A stretch of 26,081 bases of DNA. Source: RSA11 sp036564135. Its GTDB lineage: Bacteria; Actinomycetota; Thermoleophilia; Solirubrobacterales; 70-9. A program made the position numbers and the translations under genes. Below the pieces are notes generated by a model. That model did no database searches and had not been told where the DNA came from. It worked only from the letters and a program-made list of their open reading frames with translations. Location: NCBI GenBank assembly GCA_036564135.1, contig DATCLC010000032.1, positions 1-26,081 on the forward strand, given 5' to 3'. Numbering within the stretch: position 1 is the stretch's first letter; the number at the start of each line of letters is the position of its first letter. This document shows, piece after piece, positions 21,613 to 26,081 of this stretch.

Positions 21613-23037
21613 CTACTCGCCGCTCTCGCCGCTCTCGAAGTCGACGGGCTCGAGCTTGCCCTCCCAGGGGAGGTCGTAGTCCTTGCACTCCGGGTTCTTC
21701 CGGTCCGGAGACGGAGTGTCGGGCGTGAACGCACCGCCGAACTGCTGGTCGACCTGCGGGACACGCGCGATCGTCTTGACGGTGGGCGGATTGTTGCCCT
21801 CACCGGGGACGACCTGCTTGACGTAGTTGTCCGAGATCGCCTGGCGGTTCTCGTCGAGACGGACGTCGCCGTACGGCGCCTCCGGGCCGGTCAGCTCCAT
21901 GTTGGCGAGCGCCTCATGGAACGCCTCCACGTCGGAGATGTCGCCGTCGAGCTGCTCGATCGCCTTGGCGACGGCCTCCATCGCACCGTAGTAGTGGTAG
22001 ACGAAGACGCTCGCGCCGGCCTCCGCGACCTCCGGGTACACGGAGAGGCGATCGAGGTACTCCTCGACGTCCGGACCGGTGGCGTCAGCCGCCGTGTTGC
22101 CGGACACCGTCACGCCGATCACTTCCTCACCGATCTCCTTGAGGACGATCGGGTCATCGACGAAGAGGTTGCCGATCATCTCGTCAGGCTCGATCGGCCC
22201 CTTCTGCTCGATGTACTGGTTGATGAACGAGATCAGGCCCTCGCCACCAACGGCGGTGTAGATGCCGTCGATGTTGTCCGGGATCTGCGCGATGAACGAC
22301 GAGTAGTCGGTCTCGCCCAGGGACGGCCAGATCCGCTTGACGACCTGACCACCGTTCGCGCAGAAGTCGGCGATGAAGCCGCCGGCCGAGGTCTGGGCGA
22401 ACGAGTAGTCGTCGCCGATCACAGCCGCACGCTTCCAGCCGAGCTCCTTGACCGCGTACTCGCCCACGCCGGCGGACCACTGCGCGCCGTCGGTGTGGAA
22501 GCGGAAGAAGTTCGGCGCCTGGACCTTCAGGGTCGCGTCCTGCGCACCGGCCGCGCCGTTGACGAACGTCTTGTCGGGCTGCTCCTTCGCGTAGTTCGCG
22601 ATCGCGATGCCCTCGTCGCCGGACAGCGGGCCGATCAGGATGTCAGCACCCTCCTGCTCGACGAGACGGCGGGCCTCGTTGACCGCGACCTCAGGCGTCT
22701 CGTCGGAGCACCCGTAGCCGACGACCTCAACCGGACGACCCGCGATCTCCGCGCCCTCGACGCCGTCGCTCGGCGTGTCGGACACCGGCTCCGCGCCGCG
22801 CTCGATCAGCGGCACGTTGAAGCCACCAGCCGTCGCCTCGTAGAACGCGCCGAACGCGCCCTCGCAGGTCGACAGGAAGCCGATCCGGATCGGCTCGCTG
22901 GAGTCGCCGCCGCCCTCGTCGCCGCTATCGCCGTCGTCATCGCCACCGCAGGCGGCGATGAGCAGGGCGAGGGCGGGGACGAGCAGGATCAATGAGAGCC
23001 TTCGCCCCCATCGCCACAGACGTGGTCGATCCCTCAT
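21613..23037 (-). CDS. Substrate-binding lipoprotein of the Liv-type transporter
   Basis: This 474-residue protein has a lipoprotein signal: basic N-terminus, hydrophobic run and lipobox LIAAC with Cys30, then an acidic Asp/Gly/Ser linker. The mature part is a type I periplasmic-binding fold (Peripla_BP_6/LivJ-like): IRIGFLSTCEGAFGAFYE, ILIGPLSGDEGIAIANYA, FFRFHTDGAQWSAG, RAAVIGDDYSFAQTSAGGF and DGIYTAVGGEGLISFINQY. It captures the ligand outside the membrane. The ligand is not readable; such proteins bind branched amino acids, amides, urea or aromatic acids. At 474 residues it is longer than classic LivJ (about 370), with an extended acidic C-terminus (ESGESGE). ATG 23037 follows a GGAGGAGAGG stretch and overlaps livM by four bases. 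Confidence 0.93.
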   Translation of the reverse strand: MRDRPRLWRWGRRLSLILLVPALALLIAACGGDDDGDSGDEGGGDSSEPIRIGFLSTCEGAFGAFYEATAGGFNVPLIERGAEPVSDTPSDGVEGAEIAGRPVEVVGYGCSDETPEVAVNEARRLVEQEGADILIGPLSGDEGIAIANYAKEQPDKTFVNGAAGAQDATLKVQAPNFFRFHTDGAQWSAGVGEYAVKELGWKRAAVIGDDYSFAQTSAGGFIADFCANGGQVVKRIWPSLGETDYSSFIAQIPDNIDGIYTAVGGEGLISFINQYIEQKGPIEPDEMIGNLFVDDPIVLKEIGEEVIGVTVSGNTAADATGPDVEEYLDRLSVYPEVAEAGASVFVYHYYGAMEAVAKAIEQLDGDISDVEAFHEALANMELTGPEAPYGDVRLDENRQAISDNYVKQVVPGEGNNPPTVKTIARVPQVDQQFGGAFTPDTPSPDRKNPECKDYDLPWEGKLEPVDFESGESGE

Positions 23038-24218
23038 TCCTCTCCTCCTATCTCTGGGGTTGCCGTTTGTGCTTTCGACCGTTGGAAAGTCACGTCCGCC
23101 TGGGCCGCAACGGGGCCGTGCGGCCGGTCCGCGGGCGCCGCGGCGCCGCTCGCCCCGTCCGGGGCCGGGGCCGGTTCAGGGCCGTCCTGCGTCTCGCCGC
23201 GGCGCCGGGAGAAGTAGGCCCGAACCCGGTCGCGCAGGGACTCGTACGCGCCCACGAGCCCGCCCGGCGAGATGAGCACGATCGCCAGGAAGATCAGGCC
23301 GAGCAGCGTGTTGAAGCGCTCCGGGCCGAGGACGGTGCCGAGCTCGGGCGTCCAGCGGCGCGTGTAGTTGTCGAGCAGGACGAACGCGAGAGCACCCACC
23401 CACGCGCCGTGGAGCCGGTAGAGGCCGCCGATCACCGCGACCACGAGCACATCGATGACCGCGTTGAGCTCGACCGCCCCGGGGCCGATGCGGCGGCCCC
23501 ACCAGACGAACAGGATGCCGGCGAGCGCGGCCACCAGGCCCGCCACGCCGAAGGCAAGCGTCCTGTGCACCTCGACGTGGTAGCCGAGGGCCCGCATGCG
23601 AGTCGGCTCGTCGCGGATGCCCTGCAGGGTGAGCCCGAACGGCGTCCGGCCGAGGTAGCGCAGGCCGAAGTAACAGGCGGCCGCGACCGCGAGGCTCACG
23701 TAGTAGAAGGAGGCCGGGTCGTTGACGCGGTCGCCGACGATCCCCGGGATCGCGACGTTGTTGACGCCCCCGTGGCCGGCGAGCGAGGTGACCTGGCCGA
23801 AGAAGTAATAGACCATCACGCCGAACGCCAGCGTGATCATCAGGAAGTAGATGCCCTCGCTGCGCGACGCGATCGCGCCGAAGACCAGCGAGATCGCTAC
23901 AGCGATGATGATGCCGATGATGGCGGCGAGCCACGGGTCGATCGCCACGCTCAAGCCGCCCTCCGCCTGGCTGAGGTTCGCAGTCACGAGAGCGGAGATC
24001 CCGAAGATCGCCACCTGAGCGAGCGAGACCATCCCCCCGTAGCTCGAGAGGAAGATCAGGCTCAGCGCGACGAGGCCCAGCCAGATCGCCTGGGTGAGCA
24101 GCGCGCTGAGGAAGAAGTTCGAGAAGATGACCGGCGCCAGCAGCGCGACCACGGCAATGACGCCGAGCCCGATCTTCTCGGGGAGCGTCAGCGGCGCCGA
24201 GCGTACGGAGATGTTCAT
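23034..24218 (-). CDS. livM: Branched-chain-type ABC transporter permease LivM, with long C-terminal tail
   Basis: This 394-residue permease has about ten hydrophobic helices. It contains the LivM signature region YFLMITLAFGVMVYYFF, GRTPFGLTLQGIRDEPTRMRALGYHV (the EAA-like cytoplasmic loop contacting the ATPases), and VLVVAVIGGLYRLHGAWVGA. It pairs with LivH as the membrane channel. After the last helix about 60 residues remain, rich in Pro, Ala, Gly and acidic residues (GETQDGPEPAPAPDGASG and on), far longer than usual for LivM and likely a disordered cytoplasmic tail. ATG 24218 overlaps the livH stop (ATGA), and its stop overlaps the start of the binding-protein gene. Confidence 0.93.
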   Translation of the reverse strand: MNISVRSAPLTLPEKIGLGVIAVVALLAPVIFSNFFLSALLTQAIWLGLVALSLIFLSSYGGMVSLAQVAIFGISALVTANLSQAEGGLSVAIDPWLAAIIGIIIAVAISLVFGAIASRSEGIYFLMITLAFGVMVYYFFGQVTSLAGHGGVNNVAIPGIVGDRVNDPASFYYVSLAVAAACYFGLRYLGRTPFGLTLQGIRDEPTRMRALGYHVEVHRTLAFGVAGLVAALAGILFVWWGRRIGPGAVELNAVIDVLVVAVIGGLYRLHGAWVGALAFVLLDNYTRRWTPELGTVLGPERFNTLLGLIFLAIVLISPGGLVGAYESLRDRVRAYFSRRRGETQDGPEPAPAPDGASGAAAPADRPHGPVAAQADVTFQRSKAQTATPEIGGEE

Positions 24219-25303
24219 GCCGGCCTCCCGAACAGCCCATAGGGACGGACGGCGAGCACCGCGACGACCAGCCCGAACGTGAGCAGGATCGAGTAGTTCG
24301 TGAGGTCGGTGCCGCCGAACACCAGGTACGACGCGCCGTAGGCCTGCACGAGGCCGAGTGCGACCGCGCCCACCGCGGCGCCGCCCAGGCTCCCCATCCC
24401 GCCGATGATCACGACCACCAGCGAGTTGAGGAGGAAGGCCGAGTCCTGGCCCGGCTGCAGCGAGAGCATGCTGCCCCCGAGCACGCCGCCGAACCCGGCC
24501 AGCAGCGAGCCGATGAAGAAGGCGCCCGCGAAGACGAGCGGGATGTTGATGCCGAGGGCCGCGACCATGTCGCGGTCGTCGACGCCGGCGCGCGTGATCA
24601 ACCCGAACCGGGTGCGCTTGATCATCCACCAGAGCAGGAGCCCGACGAGCAGCGCCGAGCCGAGCACGATCGTCAGGCGGAAGAAGCCGAAGCTGCCGAC
24701 CAGCGGCAGGTCGACGCTCGTCGGCCAGCTCGCCGGCAGCTTGACGTCCTTCGCGACGCCGCCGAAGTGCGCCAGCATCTGATCGCCGGCGATGATGATG
24801 ATCGCGATCGTGATCAGCGCCTGGCGGAGCTCCTGGCCCTGGTTCCAACGGAGCAGCAGCTGGTAGATCAGGACCCCCAGCACGCCCATCGCGAGTGCCG
24901 CGATCACGAGCGGCACGAGCCACTCGATCGTCGAGTACTGGGTCTCGCCGGACGACTGGCCGATCGAGAGCTCGAACCCGCCGGAGTCGTCGGAGAACAG
25001 CTTCTCCTGCAGCTCGAACGCGATGTAGCCGCCCAGCAGGTACAGCGAGCCGTGCGCCATGTTGATCGTGCGCATCAGCCCGAAGATCAGCGTGAACCCG
25101 CTGGCGACGACGAAGTACAGGCCGGCCAGCGTGAGACCCAGGAGCGTCGCCCCCAAAAAGCCTCCGAAATCACCAATCGCCTTCGCGAACAGCCAGCCGG
25201 CAACGAGGAGGATTACCGCCCCCCCGATGACCTGTTTTGGCTGTCGCAGGCGCCCGGGCGCCTCGACGCCGGCGCGCAATGGCTCAGGCGCCGACGTCGC
25301 CAT
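24215..25303 (-). CDS. livH: Branched-chain-type ABC transporter permease LivH
   Basis: This 362-residue permease has multiple membrane helices with LivH motifs. These are FTLIFGLMRTINMAHGSLYLLGGYIAF near residue 70, RTRFGLITRAGVDDRDMVAALGINIP near 230-255 (coupling loop) and VVVIIGGMGSLGGAAVGA near 300. The ~30 N-terminal residues before the first helix, and a polar insert (about 100-125, SDDSGGFELSIGQSSGET) that should face outside, make it longer than the classic ~300 residues. ATG 25303 follows GGAGGAGG by seven bases. It is the first gene of the operon, with the promoter and a large dyad 60-110 bases upstream. Confidence 0.94.
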   Translation of the reverse strand: MATSAPEPLRAGVEAPGRLRQPKQVIGGAVILLVAGWLFAKAIGDFGGFLGATLLGLTLAGLYFVVASGFTLIFGLMRTINMAHGSLYLLGGYIAFELQEKLFSDDSGGFELSIGQSSGETQYSTIEWLVPLVIAALAMGVLGVLIYQLLLRWNQGQELRQALITIAIIIIAGDQMLAHFGGVAKDVKLPASWPTSVDLPLVGSFGFFRLTIVLGSALLVGLLLWWMIKRTRFGLITRAGVDDRDMVAALGINIPLVFAGAFFIGSLLAGFGGVLGGSMLSLQPGQDSAFLLNSLVVVIIGGMGSLGGAAVGAVALGLVQAYGASYLVFGGTDLTNYSILLTFGLVVAVLAVRPYGLFGRPA

Positions 25304-25364
25304 GCAGGGCCCTCCTCCAAGCGTCGCTGGTCACCTCTCTCTCCTCTCCTGGCTTCAGATCAAA

Positions 25365-25410
25365 CGGAAAGGCTGTTCCGATATACGGGACAACCTTTCC
25401 GCGATACGCG
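25365..25410 (-). promoter_or_regulatory. Large dyad and 21-base-spaced repeat, probable operator of the liv-type operon
   Basis: CGGAAAGG-C-TGTTCCG (25365-25380) and CGGGACA-A-CCTTTCCG (25386-25401) form a 37-base dyad centred on ATATA, with one mismatch and one G-T pair. The core TTCCG-AT-ATACGGG (from 25376) recurs as TTCCG-CG-ATACGCG (from 25397), exactly 21 bases or two helical turns away. The TTCCG-N5-CGG(G/A)A shape resembles IclR-family operators. It is 62-107 bases upstream of livH. No IclR gene is in the window. Confidence 0.6.
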
Positions 25411-25476
25411 CATCCTTACACAAGCTCTGCCACAACGTCAACACTTCTTCGCTCCAAAATCTCTCGGTGGGAGGAG

Positions 25477-25520
25477 TCCTGGGCGCCCGCCGCTCGGACC
25501 GGCGCGACGGGCGCCCAGGA
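25477..25520. terminator. Perfect 13-bp stem hairpin between two minus-strand genes
   Basis: TCCTGGGCGCCCG (25477-25489) and CGGGCGCCCAGGA (25508-25520) are perfect complements with an 18-base loop. The hairpin lies 14 bases past the stop of the gene ending at 25534, so it should terminate that gene's message before the livH promoter. No long T tract follows on the minus strand. Confidence 0.65.
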
Positions 25521-25533
25521 GGCGGGAGGTGGG

Positions 25534-26081
25534 TCAGTTCCTACGCACGCGGAGATTGACCGTCGCGACCGCCCGATCGGCGTTCTTGGCCGTTACAACG
25601 AACTTGATCCGCGTCTTCTTGCCCGCCGCCTTCTTCTTGGGCTTCACCTGGAAGCGCAGCTTGGCGCTCTTCGCCTGCGCGGCGAGCTTGCCCACGCTCT
25701 GGCAGGCCTTGCCCAAGACGCGGATCTTCTTCTTGGGTGCCTTGGCACAGACCCTCACCCCGGCCGCAGCGCCGTCGCCCGTATTGGAGACGCGCACGTT
25801 GAAGCCAACCCTCTTGGCCTTCCTCCGCACGGTCTTCTTCTTCGGGTTTGCGGAGACCGAGAGCGCGGGCTCGCCGACCGGCTGTTCTTCCTCCTCGATC
25901 TCGAACGAGACCGACTTGGCCTCCTCGACGTTGCCCGCGGCGTCGGCGGAGCGGTACTCGACGGTGTAGGCGCCCGGATCGTCGACCGTGAACTCGGTCA
26001 CGAACGGGTCGTCGCCCTCGGTGTTCTCCGAGACCACCCAGTCGCCGCCGTTGACGCGGTACTCGGTGTAGGCGACGCCCG
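25534..26081 (-). CDS. C-terminal part of a large secreted-type beta-sandwich protein (cut by window edge)
   Basis: About 181 residues of the C-terminus are visible, and the frame runs open through base 26081. The visible part begins with an Ig-like/OmpL47-type repeat: AYTEYRVNGGDWV, DPFVTEFTVDDPGAYTVEYR, SADAAGNVEEAKSVSFEI. A Glu-rich hinge leads to a second beta-sandwich resembling CARDB/DUF11-type domains (LSVSANPKKKTV, VGFNVRVSNTGDGAAAGVRVC, ending VNLRVRRN). This last domain is unusually Lys-rich (KAPKKKIRV, KPKKKAAGKK) and has two Cys. Similar C-terminal modules occur on extracellular carbohydrate- or cell-surface proteins. The catalytic part, if any, is outside the window. No sorting signal follows the last strand. 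Confidence 0.75.
   Translation of the reverse strand, partial: GVAYTEYRVNGGDWVVSENTEGDDPFVTEFTVDDPGAYTVEYRSADAAGNVEEAKSVSFEIEEEEQPVGEPALSVSANPKKKTVRRKAKRVGFNVRVSNTGDGAAAGVRVCAKAPKKKIRVLGKACQSVGKLAAQAKSAKLRFQVKPKKKAAGKKTRIKFVVTAKNADRAVATVNLRVRRN

Noticed and set aside
23034..24923. 629-codon minus-strand frame including livM
   Set aside because: Only the part from ATG 24218 encodes LivM; the upstream part is livH in another frame and reads as Arg/Gly-rich noise.

Overview
The window looks like a chromosomal segment of a very GC-rich actinobacterium. The mix of genes (clustered NarL-type regulators, an HD-GYP protein with a CDAFHAM motif, a 2-domain Tm-1/PEP-hydrolase pair, GTG starts, 4-base start/stop overlaps) suggests Thermoleophilia/Solirubrobacterales. 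That placement is inferred from protein character, not from a marker gene. I see no tRNA, rRNA, CRISPR array, insertion sequence or phage gene.

Layout. 1-1040 (minus): surE runs into the 5' end of ligA, which is cut by the window edge. 1047-3951: a family 2 glycosyltransferase, a fatty acid desaturase and a LysR regulator. 3952-4181: a short intergenic region with a possible 18-codon leader ORF whose codons form the left arm of a strong T-tailed hairpin, followed by a stand-alone 5'-3' exonuclease (4182-5042). 5096-7022: a DUF892 ferritin-like protein with a basic Arg/Ser tail, and a Tat-exported sugar phosphate isomerase/epimerase-like protein. 7131-7760: a YceH (DUF480) protein.

7827-10799 (minus) is a probable three-gene cyclic-di-GMP operon. 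It encodes an HD-GYP phosphodiesterase with a GAF domain, a very small catalase-like putative heme protein, and a PAS-GGDEF cyclase. 10927-13182 (plus) has a NAGPA-type phosphodiester glycosidase and a family 4 glycosyltransferase. 13199-13630 is an MpsC/DUF2294 protein. 13917-17251 holds three NarL/LuxR-type regulators in which the receiver phospho-acceptor Asp is replaced (Glu, Gly, Glu), plus a small two-helix membrane protein and a hairpin-rich intergenic stretch.

25303-17653 (minus) is one compact eight-gene operon: livH, livM, substrate-binding lipoprotein, livG, livF, cupin, Tm-1-like ATP-binding protein, TIM-barrel PEP-hydrolase-family protein. Genes overlap or sit within 13 bases, so uptake of a small, probably amino-acid-like or carboxylate solute is likely coupled to an undefined catabolic step. 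A large dyad with a second half-matching copy 21 bases away lies in front of livH and looks like an operator. The right edge holds the 3' end of a gene for a secreted-type beta-sandwich protein.

The best candidates for undescribed biology are the catalase-like/c-di-GMP operon, the trio of phospho-site-less regulators, the transporter-cupin-Tm-1 operon, and the leader-ORF/terminator element. A recurring GGGTAC motif at sigma-B-like spacing lies before several genes and may link stress signalling to parts of the window.
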